A DNA stretch of 5,556 nucleotides. It comes from an uncultured Brachyspira sp. Lineage in GTDB: Bacteria; Spirochaetota; Brachyspiria; Brachyspirales; Brachyspiraceae. Both the position numbers and the translations under genes were made by a program. This document shows, in pieces, positions 1 through 5,556 of the stretch. The notes beneath the pieces were generated by a model. It saw only the letters and a list, made by a program, of their open reading frames with translations. It was not told where the DNA came from and did no database searches. The first letter of the stretch is position 1; every line of letters begins with the position of its first letter. Where the stretch lies: contig NZ_CAKVGN010000108.1 of the NCBI RefSeq assembly GCF_934747485.1, positions 1-5,556 of the forward strand, written 5' to 3'.

Positions 1-1
1 T

Positions 2-58
2 AAAGTTGAAAAACAATTGGAAATTATATATAATTTAGCAAAAAAGGAGCTTTTTTAG
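2..58 (+). CDS. 3' end of an unidentified ORF (partial, possibly a transposase)
   Basis: An open frame enters from the left edge and ends at a TAG at 56-58, giving the 18-residue tail KVEKQLEIIYNLAKKELF. The tail is charged and amphipathic, like the end of a helix, and is typical of a real C-terminus. It is too short to assign to a family. Only about 20 nt after the stop lies a GC-richer patch (60-79) that could be the terminal repeat of an insertion sequence, which would make this a transposase end; that is inference. It is convergent with gyrA. A competing 18-codon minus-strand ORF overlaps it (24-80), and at most one of the two is likely to be coding. Confidence 0.4.
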   Translation, partial: KVEKQLEIIYNLAKKELF

Positions 59-80
59 TTATCTGGGTCAGCCCCTTCAT
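24..80 (-). other. Short ORF with good SD and promoter; truncated gene start or leader peptide
   Basis: On the minus strand an ATG at 78-80 sits 6 nt after a perfect AAGGAG (87-92) and opens an 18-codon frame, MKGLTQITKKAPFLLNYI, ending at TAA (24-26). An in-frame ATG also lies just upstream at 93-95. A convincing promoter lies about 29 nt further upstream. The translation signals look genuine but the product is not recognisable. It may be a leader peptide, the start of a gene cut short by an insertion, or chance. It overlaps the plus-strand tail ending at 58, so both are unlikely to be real proteins. Confidence 0.3.
60..79. repeat. Possible insertion-sequence terminal repeat
   Basis: The patch TATCTGGGTCAGCCCCTTCA is far richer in G+C than its surroundings. 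Read from the right it starts with TG, as many IS3-type ends do (minus strand: TGAAGGGGCTGACCCAGATA). It lies just after a plus-strand stop codon, where a right-hand terminal repeat would be expected. The partner repeat would be outside the window, so this is only a suggestion. Confidence 0.25.
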
Positions 81-86
81 TTTTAT

Positions 87-151
87 CTCCTTCATTGTTG
101 TTTATTATTGTTTATGCATATATTATAACACATAAACATACACTTTGTAAA
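87..151 (-). promoter_or_regulatory. Orphan minus-strand promoter with ribosome binding site
   Basis: Reading leftward, a -35 box TTTACA (146-151, five of six consensus bases) and an 18-bp spacer lead to a -10 box TATAAT (122-127) with an extended TGT element (128-130). About 29 nt after the -10 come an ATG (93-95) and the Shine-Dalgarno AAGGAG (87-92). It lies beyond the gyrA terminator and points away from gyrA, so it serves something at or past the left edge. No normal gene follows within the window. Confidence 0.55.
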
Positions 152-246
152 GTTTTTTTAATATTTTTTTAAAAAATTACTGTTTTTTTTACTATTATTT
201 TATATATTTTACTTATTTTTACTTTTCAAAGTAATTATTTATACAT

Positions 247-276
247 AAAAAAGCCCGTATTTCTTAATACAGGCTT
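247..276 (-). terminator. Rho-independent terminator of gyrA
   Basis: On the minus strand, 25 nt after the gyrA stop, an 11-position stem (251-261 with 266-276) has one mismatch (256/271), a 4-nt loop (262-265) and a run of six U (247-252). The AAGCC/GGCTT base of the stem gives it GC strength unusual for this region. In the plus direction the following sequence is only loosely T-rich, so it is a weaker terminator for the convergent ORF. Confidence 0.85.
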
Positions 277-301
277 AATAATATAATTTTTATTTGTTTA
301 T

Positions 302-2797
302 TTATTTTTCAGTATCTGCAGGAACCACTGCCAAATCGCTTACCTTAGCACCATCAGAAATATTAACTATTTTTACACCCTTAGCGTTTCTTCCCAACTC
401 TGGTATAGAATCAGCCTTTATCTTTATAGTCATGTCATCTGTAGTAACAACCATTATTTCATCTTTGTCGCCTACAGTTTTTACACTCACCACATTTCCT
501 GTTTTGTTGTCAGGCTTAATATAAATCTGACCCTTTCCGCCTCTGCCTTTAGCATTAAATTGCTTAGAAGAAAGTCTTTTGCCTATGCCGTTTTCTGTAA
601 TCACTATTAATGATTCACCTTTATGTATGCCGTTTCCAGATACACAAACATCATTGTCGTCTAAACTAATACCCTTAACTCCAGAAGCAGCACGTCCCAT
701 ATTTCTCACTTTCTGTTCATTTATCCTCAAAGCAAGCCCAGAAGCAGTAGTCATAATAAAGTCATCGCCGCTTTCAACAGCAGATACCCCTATAAGCTCA
801 TCATTATTCTCTAATGTTAAAGCAAGTATACCCCTCTTCTTAGCATTCTCCAAATGTTTAAGCTCCATCTTCTTAATAGTACCCATCTTAGTAACCATTA
901 TAATTGATTGTTTAGGGTTAAACTCAGATACTGTAAAGTAGCTTGTAATCTTTTCATCTGGTGCCAAATTGAGTATAAACTTTATGCTCTTACCTTGTGA
1001 AGTTTTTGTGAGAGCAGGAATCTCATGCACCTTCATCCAGAAAGCCTTACCTCTGTCTGTGAATATAAATAAATAATCTTTGGTAGAAGCAACGAATAAA
1101 TGTTCTATATAATGTTCGCCTTGAGATTTACCGCCCTGTACTCCTACTCCGCCTCTTCCTTGCGTACGATAGCTTGAAGCAGGTACTCTTTTAATAAATC
1201 CTTGAGTAGTGATAGATACTGCCACATCTTCATCATGAATCAAATCTTCTTCATCAATTTCAGTATCATTAGTTTTGCCTATTATCTCGCTTCTTCTGTC
1301 ATCTCCGTATTTTTCTGCTATGTTTTTAAGTTCATCTTTAATAACAGCAAGTATTTTTTCCGGATGAGCAAGCAAGTCTTCACAATAAGCAATAAACTCT
1401 CTTAACTGTTGTAATTCTTGTTCTATTTTGAGTTTTTCTAAAGCAGTCAAACGTTTAAGAGGCATATCGAGTATAGCTTGAGCCTGTTTTTCTGATAGCT
1501 TAAACTTACTCATTAAAGTGTTTCTTGCAGCTTCTGTGTTTTCGCTCTGCCTAATAATTCTTATAACCTCTTCGATATTAGCCTGAGCTATTAATAACCC
1601 TTCTAATATATGTGCTTTTGCTTTAGCTTGATTTAAATCATATTCCGTTCTTTTTGTTATTACTTCAACTCTATGATCAACAAAATATTTTATAAGCTCT
1701 TTTAAGTTTAATACTTTAGGCTCGCCATTAACCAAAGCAAGGTTTATAATACCAAAAGTAATTTCTAAATCTGTATGCTTCCAAAGCTGATTTAATACTA
1801 TCTGAGTAGCAACACCCTTTTTAAGCTCTATTATAAGCCTAATTCCAGACCTATTGCTTGACTCATCTCTAATATCAGCAACGCCCTCAATTTTACCTTG
1901 TTTTACTAACTCAGCAATCTTTTCATGCAAAGTAGTTTTTACAACGCCGTAAGGAAGTTCTTTTACAACAATAGCCTCTCTGTCTTTTTTTGTCTCTTCT
2001 ATTTCAAGCCTTGCTCTTAACTTTATTCTTCCTTTGCCTGTAGTATAAGCCTCTTTAATGCCCTCTTTACCGTATATTATACCAGCAGTAGGGAAATCAG
2101 GACCTTGTATATAACGCATCAAATCTTTAATTTCAGTATCTTGATGGTCTATGTAATAAACAATAGCATTAACAACTTCTTTCAAGTTATGAGGGGGCAT
2201 ATTAGTAGCCATACCAATGGCAATACCCATACTTCCATTAACTAAAAGCTGCGGTACTGTTGCAGGAAGCACAGAAGGCTCTGTTCTTGAATCATCGAAG
2301 TTTGGTACAAATTTAACAGTTTCTTTTTCTATGTCATTGAGCATCTCTTCTGCGAATTTAGTCATTCTCGCTTCAGTATAACGCATAGCAGCAGGAGGGT
2401 CATCGTCCACAGAGCCAAAATTACCTTGCCCGTCCACAAGCAAATAACGCATAGAAAAGTCTTGTGCCATTCTCACCATAGTGCCATAAACAGCAGCATC
2501 TCCGTGCGGGTGATAGCGTGCCAACACTTCACCAACGGTAGCAGCAGACTTCTTATATGGTTTATCATGTGTTAAATTAGCATCATACATTGCATAAAGT
2601 ATTCTTCTATGCACAGGCTTAAGTCCGTCTCTTACATCAGGCAAAGCCCTTGACACTATAACACTCATAGCGTAATTTAAATAAGATTCTTTTAATTCAT
2701 TTTCTATAGAAATATGATCAACTCTTTTTAGAATATCTTTTGTTAGTGTGGAATATTTTCTCTCTTCACTATTATCATTATTCTTTTTTACAGCCAT
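302..2797 (-). CDS. gyrA: DNA gyrase subunit A
   Basis: This is the type IIA topoisomerase subunit that cleaves and rejoins DNA while GyrB supplies ATP-driven negative supercoiling in the cytoplasm. At 831 residues it is of normal length (E. coli 875, B. subtilis about 820). Visible features are the N-terminal ALPDVRDGLKPVHRR block (51-65), the YHPHGD segment (95-100), the catalytic Tyr140 in AAMRYTE with Arg139 before it, the IGMATNMPPHN block (194-204), the coiled tower and gate region (about 360-500), an acidic linker (509-524) and a six-blade-type C-terminal domain (about 525-825). The start has AAGGA 9 nt upstream; the product is about 18 residues longer at the N-terminus than E. coli GyrA. 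The equivalents of E. coli Ser83 and Asp87 are Ala101 and Gly105, and the canonical GyrA-box reads QGRGGVG (546-552). The gene is monocistronic by its promoter and terminator, and gyrB is not adjacent. The N-terminal extension and the box divergence do not affect the identification. Confidence 0.98.
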   Translation of the reverse strand: MAVKKNNDNSEERKYSTLTKDILKRVDHISIENELKESYLNYAMSVIVSRALPDVRDGLKPVHRRILYAMYDANLTHDKPYKKSAATVGEVLARYHPHGDAAVYGTMVRMAQDFSMRYLLVDGQGNFGSVDDDPPAAMRYTEARMTKFAEEMLNDIEKETVKFVPNFDDSRTEPSVLPATVPQLLVNGSMGIAIGMATNMPPHNLKEVVNAIVYYIDHQDTEIKDLMRYIQGPDFPTAGIIYGKEGIKEAYTTGKGRIKLRARLEIEETKKDREAIVVKELPYGVVKTTLHEKIAELVKQGKIEGVADIRDESSNRSGIRLIIELKKGVATQIVLNQLWKHTDLEITFGIINLALVNGEPKVLNLKELIKYFVDHRVEVITKRTEYDLNQAKAKAHILEGLLIAQANIEEVIRIIRQSENTEAARNTLMSKFKLSEKQAQAILDMPLKRLTALEKLKIEQELQQLREFIAYCEDLLAHPEKILAVIKDELKNIAEKYGDDRRSEIIGKTNDTEIDEEDLIHDEDVAVSITTQGFIKRVPASSYRTQGRGGVGVQGGKSQGEHYIEHLFVASTKDYLFIFTDRGKAFWMKVHEIPALTKTSQGKSIKFILNLAPDEKITSYFTVSEFNPKQSIIMVTKMGTIKKMELKHLENAKKRGILALTLENNDELIGVSAVESGDDFIMTTASGLALRINEQKVRNMGRAASGVKGISLDDNDVCVSGNGIHKGESLIVITENGIGKRLSSKQFNAKGRGGKGQIYIKPDNKTGNVVSVKTVGDKDEIMVVTTDDMTIKIKADSIPELGRNAKGVKIVNISDGAKVSDLAVVPADTEK

Positions 2798-2827
2798 AGA
2801 ATTTCATCCTTAAAAAATGTTCTTGCT

Positions 2828-2855
2828 ATTATAACATTTTAACAATAAAAATCAA
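2828..2855 (-). promoter_or_regulatory. gyrA promoter
   Basis: On the minus strand TTGATT (2850-2855), a 16-bp spacer and TATAAT (2828-2833) form a good sigma-70-type promoter, reinforced by an extended TGT just before the -10 box. The -10 ends 30 nt before the ATG, leaving a short leader that carries the AAGGA Shine-Dalgarno at about 2807-2811. It lies downstream of the PTS terminator, so gyrA can be expressed independently. Confidence 0.75.
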
Positions 2856-2880
2856 ATAAAGAATTATTAAGAAAAATATA

Positions 2881-2915
2881 AAAAAAACACATACTTAAAA
2901 AAGTATGTGTTTTTT
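2881..2915 (-). terminator. Rho-independent terminator of the PTS gene
   Basis: A perfect stem CACATACTT/AAGTATGTG (2888-2896 with 2901-2909) has an AAAA loop. It is extended by A/T pairs (2882-2887 with 2910-2915) to 15 bp in total. It starts 14 nt after the PTS stop codon, and in the minus direction the U-run is 2887-2881. The structure is symmetrical and could also stop plus-strand transcripts, though no plus-strand gene feeds into it. Confidence 0.88.
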
Positions 2916-2928
2916 AACATAAAAAATA

Positions 2929-4575
2929 TTATTTTATATTATATTTTTGTATAATTTTATTTTTATAAACCTCGGCTTGTGTTCCGTAAATAGCCTGTAT
3001 TCCGTTTCCAGCCCTCAAAACCTTCTTAGAATTAAGAGAAGTCCAAACATCATCGCTAGCAACTTTACTAGGGTCTTTTACAGTAACTCTTAATCTTGTT
3101 ATACAAGCATCTATATTATCTATATTTTCTATTCCGCCAAGAGCTTGCACAATAGAATCTATTATACTGTCATCATCTGCAGCAACTGCTCCATCTGCTT
3201 TTGAACCGTCTTTTTCATTATAATCAGCTCTTCTATATAATTTTACTTCGCTTCCTGATCTTCCCGGAGTTGCAAAATTAAACTTTAATATCAAGAATTT
3301 AAATACAAAATAATAAACAACAGCATATACTGGTCCTAATATTAATATCCATTGATAAGAAGTTTTAGTTATTCCCTGTAATAATCCAAAGAATGTAAAG
3401 TCAATTAAACCTCTTGAGAATGTAATACCTACAGCTACATTTAATATATACATCAACATATATGCTAATCCCTCTAAAACAGCATGCACAACATATAAAG
3501 GAGGAGCTATAAATAAAAATGTAAACTCTAAAGGTTCAGTAATACCAGTTAAAAAAGAAGTCAAAGCAGCTGATAGTAAAATACCTTTTGCTTTTGTTTT
3601 ATTTTCATCATCTGCCACATGATACATAGCCAAAGCAGCAGCTGGCAAGCCAAACATCATAGGTAAGAATCCGCCTGTCATAGTTCTAGTAGCAGCAGCA
3701 CTAAAATGTGTTACTGTAGGGTCAGCTAATTGAGCGAAGAATATTCTCTGTCCTCCTGCAACTAATTGTCCGCCTACTTCTAATACGCCGCCTAATTCTG
3801 TATACCAGAATAATGGATATATAGCATGGTGAAGTCCGAAAACATTTAATATTCTCATAGCAAAACCATAGAAAAAAGTTCCAATATATCCAGTAGCAGC
3901 AAACAATTCTCCTGCCTTCACTATACCTTTAAATATGCTAGGCCATATAAATGGGAATATAGCTGCTAATGGTATAAAAAATACCATAGTTAAAACAGCA
4001 ACAAATCTATTGCCGCTGAAAAATGCTAAATAATCAGGCAATGTCTGATTTGCAAATCTATTAGTAATAAAAGCTGATAATAAACCGCATATAATACCGC
4101 CAAATACTCCGGTTTGTAATGTAAATATTCCCAATTCCCTAGCATATAAAGCAGCAGTACCGGCGGCCTCTCCTGCACTCATACCCGCAGCCATTAAAGC
4201 ATCTACTGTTGTATTATCTGGAGTATGACCTTGAAATTTTAATATTACACCTATAACAGTATGAAACAATAAAAAACCAACAACAGCAGATAAAGCAGCT
4301 GTTTCTTTACTCTTGTTAGCCATACCTATAGCTATACCAACCGCAAATAAAAGAGGTAAATTAGCAAATACAAAATTTCCAGCATTAAATAATAATACTA
4401 AAACATAATTTAAAGGAGTACCTGTTTGTAAAAATGTTAAATTATATGTCTCTATCAAAGTTGGACTTGTAAAAGCACCGCCTACACCCAATAATATACC
4501 AGCCATAGGAAGTATTGCAATAGGAAGCATAAAAGATCTGCCTATTTTTTGAAGCAATGCAAATGAATTCTTCAT
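2929..4575 (-). CDS. PTS system IIBC permease, glucose/N-acetylglucosamine family (candidate ManNAc/GlcNAc transporter)
   Basis: This is an inner-membrane permease of the phosphoenolpyruvate:sugar phosphotransferase system, which imports a sugar and phosphorylates it. The 548 residues split into an IIC domain (about 1-432) with roughly ten hydrophobic segments, a hydrophilic linker (about 435-465), and an IIB domain (about 466-548). IIC hallmarks are GLHH (247-250) and GITEPLEF (344-351). The IIB phosphate acceptor is Cys491 in the DACITRLRVTV segment (489-499). No IIA domain is fused, so a separate IIA protein must phosphorylate it. The ATG has AGGAG 5 nt upstream (4581-4585). It lies 82 nt downstream of nanE on the same strand, which suggests an amino-sugar substrate. 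From memory, a nanE-PTS IIBC pair in Streptococcus pneumoniae (nanP) is linked to N-acetylmannosamine uptake. Glucose or GlcNAc specificity cannot be excluded from sequence alone. Confidence 0.92.
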   Translation of the reverse strand: MKNSFALLQKIGRSFMLPIAILPMAGILLGVGGAFTSPTLIETYNLTFLQTGTPLNYVLVLLFNAGNFVFANLPLLFAVGIAIGMANKSKETAALSAVVGFLLFHTVIGVILKFQGHTPDNTTVDALMAAGMSAGEAAGTAALYARELGIFTLQTGVFGGIICGLLSAFITNRFANQTLPDYLAFFSGNRFVAVLTMVFFIPLAAIFPFIWPSIFKGIVKAGELFAATGYIGTFFYGFAMRILNVFGLHHAIYPLFWYTELGGVLEVGGQLVAGGQRIFFAQLADPTVTHFSAAATRTMTGGFLPMMFGLPAAALAMYHVADDENKTKAKGILLSAALTSFLTGITEPLEFTFLFIAPPLYVVHAVLEGLAYMLMYILNVAVGITFSRGLIDFTFFGLLQGITKTSYQWILILGPVYAVVYYFVFKFLILKFNFATPGRSGSEVKLYRRADYNEKDGSKADGAVAADDDSIIDSIVQALGGIENIDNIDACITRLRVTVKDPSKVASDDVWTSLNSKKVLRAGNGIQAIYGTQAEVYKNKIIQKYNIK

Positions 4576-4603
4576 ATTTTCTCCTAATTTATTTTTAAAA
4601 AGA

Positions 4604-4634
4604 ATTATAACATATTAGAGAAAAAATAGTACAA
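4604..4634 (-). promoter_or_regulatory. Internal promoter upstream of the PTS gene
   Basis: Within the 82-nt gap after nanE, a TATAAT (4604-4609) with an extended TGT (4610-4612) points at the PTS gene, ending 28 nt before its ATG. The best -35 is TTGTAC (4629-4634) at a long 19-bp spacing, so activity would lean on the extended -10. No GC-containing hairpin separates nanE from this gene, so read-through from the nanE promoter is also likely. Confidence 0.5.
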
Positions 4635-4657
4635 AAATATAATTTTTTTACAATTTA

Positions 4658-5338
4658 TTATAAAGTTTCTATAGCTTTTACAAATTTCTCTGCTATCTGC
4701 TTAGGTCTAGTTATAGCCCCTCCAACAACAACAGCTAATGCTCCCATCTCTATACCCTTTTTTGCTTTTTCAGGTGTATCTAAATTACCCTCTCCAATAA
4801 CAGGTATTTTTACTGATTTTAATACTTGCTCCAAAGTAACTAAAGGTTCATTACCTTTTGTATAATCAGTATATCCGCATAATGTTGTTCCTACTATATC
4901 AATACCTATCTCCTCGGCATAAATAGCCTCAGATACATCTGATATATCACCCATTATAATTTGGTTAGGATATTTATCTTTTATTGCTTTCACAAAATCT
5001 TTTAATTGAACCTTATCTGGTCTTTCTCTCTTAGTAGCATCTATTGCTATTATATCAACCCCTTCTGCACATAGTTCGTCTATTTCTTTCATGGTTGGAG
5101 TTATATATACATTACAATCCCCATAATTTCTTTTTATAATACCTATAATAGGAAGATTAGTATTTTTTTTAATTTCCTGTATATCTACAACTGTATTCGC
5201 TCTTATTCCGCCTGCCCCTGCCTGAGTTGCAGCTAAAGCCATTCTACCCATTATAAAAGAACTAAATAAAGGCTCATCTTCCAATGCCTGACAAGATACT
5301 ATAAGTTTGCCCTTTATTTTTTTGAATACTTCATTCAT
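4658..5338 (-). CDS. nanE: N-acetylmannosamine-6-phosphate 2-epimerase
   Basis: This cytoplasmic enzyme (EC 5.1.3.9) converts N-acetylmannosamine-6-phosphate into N-acetylglucosamine-6-phosphate in sialic acid and ManNAc catabolism. At 226 residues it is of usual length and shows the TIM-barrel pattern of the NanE family: GAGGIRANT (41-49), PIIGIIKR (63-70), DIIAIDAT (95-102), MGDISD (129-134), GTTLCGYT (150-157), PVIGEGN (179-185) and VVGGAITRP (204-212). Lys69 and Glu183 sit where the Clostridium perfringens enzyme has its catalytic Lys66 and Glu180, both offset by three. Arg46 is in the phosphate/substrate-binding loop region. Position 154 is Cys where I recall Ser in most relatives. The start is supported by GGAG 8 nt upstream (5347-5350). 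It is the first gene of a probable two-gene unit with the PTS permease. Identification is secure from motifs and length. Confidence 0.95.
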   Translation of the reverse strand: MNEVFKKIKGKLIVSCQALEDEPLFSSFIMGRMALAATQAGAGGIRANTVVDIQEIKKNTNLPIIGIIKRNYGDCNVYITPTMKEIDELCAEGVDIIAIDATKRERPDKVQLKDFVKAIKDKYPNQIIMGDISDVSEAIYAEEIGIDIVGTTLCGYTDYTKGNEPLVTLEQVLKSVKIPVIGEGNLDTPEKAKKGIEMGALAVVVGGAITRPKQIAEKFVKAIETL

Positions 5339-5350
5339 ACAAAATACTCC

Positions 5351-5377
5351 ATAATTTTATTAAATATATAAAATTAT
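5351..5377. repeat. 10-bp perfect dyad over the nanE -10 box and transcription start
   Basis: ATAATTTTAT (5351-5360) is repeated in inverted form as ATAAAATTAT (5368-5377) with a 7-nt spacer. It overlaps the -10 box and ends just before the nanE Shine-Dalgarno. The position suits a repressor operator or a small leader hairpin. It consists only of A and T, so chance is a real alternative in this base composition. Confidence 0.4.
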
Positions 5378-5400
5378 ATAATATACAAAAATTATTTCAA
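5373..5400 (-). promoter_or_regulatory. nanE promoter
   Basis: On the minus strand TTGAAA (5395-5400), a 16-bp spacer and TATAAT (5373-5378) form a promoter whose -10 ends 34 nt before the nanE ATG. Unlike the gyrA and PTS promoters it lacks the extended TGT. The surrounding AT-richness offers alternative -10 boxes, so the exact start is uncertain. Confidence 0.55.
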
Positions 5401-5414
5401 ACAAATTAATTTCA

Positions 5415-5460
5415 TAAATATATTTTTATAAATATTTACTCTATTATAAAAATATATTTA
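5415..5460. repeat. Perfect 17-bp inverted repeat upstream of the nanE promoter
   Basis: TAAATATATTTTTATAA (5415-5431) and its exact reverse complement (5444-5460) flank a 12-nt spacer. The repeat begins 15 bp upstream of the nanE -35 box, between that promoter and the transposase-like tail. It could be an activator or repressor site, a weak AT-only terminator for the gene to the right, or a cruciform. The lack of any G or C in the stem argues against a strong terminator. Confidence 0.6.
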
Positions 5461-5482
5461 CACTACAATTTTTATTTATAAT

Positions 5483-5507
5483 TGCACAGGAGCCAGACAT
5501 ATTGCAG
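5483..5507. repeat. Possible insertion-sequence terminal repeat
   Basis: TGCACAGGAGCCAGACATAT and the next five bases (5483-5507) form a G+C-richer patch next to the stop codon of a transposase-like minus-strand ORF. Beginning with TG at the outer edge and lying immediately downstream of the stop is how IS3/IS481-type elements end. The other end is outside the window, so this cannot be confirmed here. Confidence 0.35.
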
Positions 5508-5556
5508 TTAGGAATTCCTTAATTTCTTAAAGTATAGCATAGGTGTATCATAATTT
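5508..5556 (-). CDS. C-terminal end of a probable DDE transposase (partial)
   Basis: A minus-strand frame enters from the right edge and ends at TAA (5508-5510). Its last 15 residues are NYDTPMLYFKKLRNS. The pattern of an aromatic residue, a Thr-Pro pair and then a hydrophobic helix resembles the C-terminal end of integrase-core transposases (IS3/IS481/IS30-like), in which an RPH...L.Y.TP segment precedes the end. The fragment is short, so the family is a guess. It is followed by a possible terminal repeat and then by the nanE upstream region, which implies an element inserted upstream of nanE. Confidence 0.45.
   Translation of the reverse strand, partial: NYDTPMLYFKKLRNS

Noticed and set aside
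131..246. AT-rich spacer with long T and A runs between the orphan promoter and the gyrA terminator
   Set aside because: I checked it for RNA genes, riboswitch-like GC stems, iterons and CRISPR-like repeats. Apart from the -35 box of the orphan promoter, it shows only homopolymer runs and small hairpins such as ACTTTTCAAAGT, all expected from the base composition.
294..524. Plus-strand open frame of 76 codons at the gyrA 3' end
   Set aside because: It is almost entirely antisense to gyrA coding sequence, has no Shine-Dalgarno, and its hydrophobic, Ser/Thr-rich translation is what an antisense frame of an AT-rich gene gives.
579..941. Plus-strand open frame of 120 codons inside gyrA
   Set aside because: It is the mirror of the highly conserved gyrA C-terminal domain, with no ribosome binding site or promoter.
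1202..1405. Plus-strand open frame of 67 codons inside gyrA
   Set aside because: It is antisense to the gyrA tower and linker region; the Phe/Ile/Ser-rich product shows no recognisable pattern.
302..2797. ParC (topoisomerase IV) instead of GyrA
   Set aside because: The GyrA-type motifs (YHPHGD, LVDGQGNFGSVD, AAMRYTE), a full six-blade-length C-terminal domain and GyrA-box-like motifs fit GyrA; the box is divergent but present.
4613..4657. A/T hairpin after nanE as a terminator
   Set aside because: The possible stem around the A-run and T-run is AT-only and imperfect, so it is too weak to call; read-through into the PTS gene is likely.

Overview
This is an A+T-rich window from a low-GC bacterium. 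By recall of the GyrA sequence style and base composition, it is most likely a spirochaete of the Brachyspira type. That assignment is an inference, because no rRNA or other lineage marker is present. All three complete genes lie on the minus strand, so transcription runs right to left: nanE (4658-5338), a fused PTS IIBC permease (2929-4575), then gyrA (302-2797).

Layout from right to left. 5508-5556 is the last 15 codons of a minus-strand ORF with a transposase-like C-terminus, followed by a possible insertion-sequence end at 5483-5507. 5339-5482 is an AT-only regulatory stretch with a perfect 17-bp inverted repeat, a promoter and a second dyad over the -10 box. Next come nanE, an 82-nt gap containing a promoter, and the PTS permease, closed by a strong hairpin terminator at 2881-2915. 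gyrA follows with its own promoter and a terminator at 247-276. Positions 59-246 hold no credible gene of normal size, but they do carry an orphan minus-strand promoter and Shine-Dalgarno sequence that point at the left edge. There they collide with the 3' end of a plus-strand ORF that stops at 58.

nanE and the PTS gene form a plausible amino-sugar module. The permease would import and phosphorylate an N-acetylated hexosamine, and NanE would turn N-acetylmannosamine-6-phosphate into N-acetylglucosamine-6-phosphate for the nag pathway. No IIA domain, lyase or kinase is present, so those functions must come from elsewhere. gyrA is a separate housekeeping unit.

I see no clear new multi-gene system. 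The points most worth a second look are the GyrA quinolone-pocket residues (Ala and Gly at the two classical resistance positions), the divergent GyrA-box, the nanE-PTS pairing, the two dyads upstream of nanE, and the possible mobile-element scars at both window edges.
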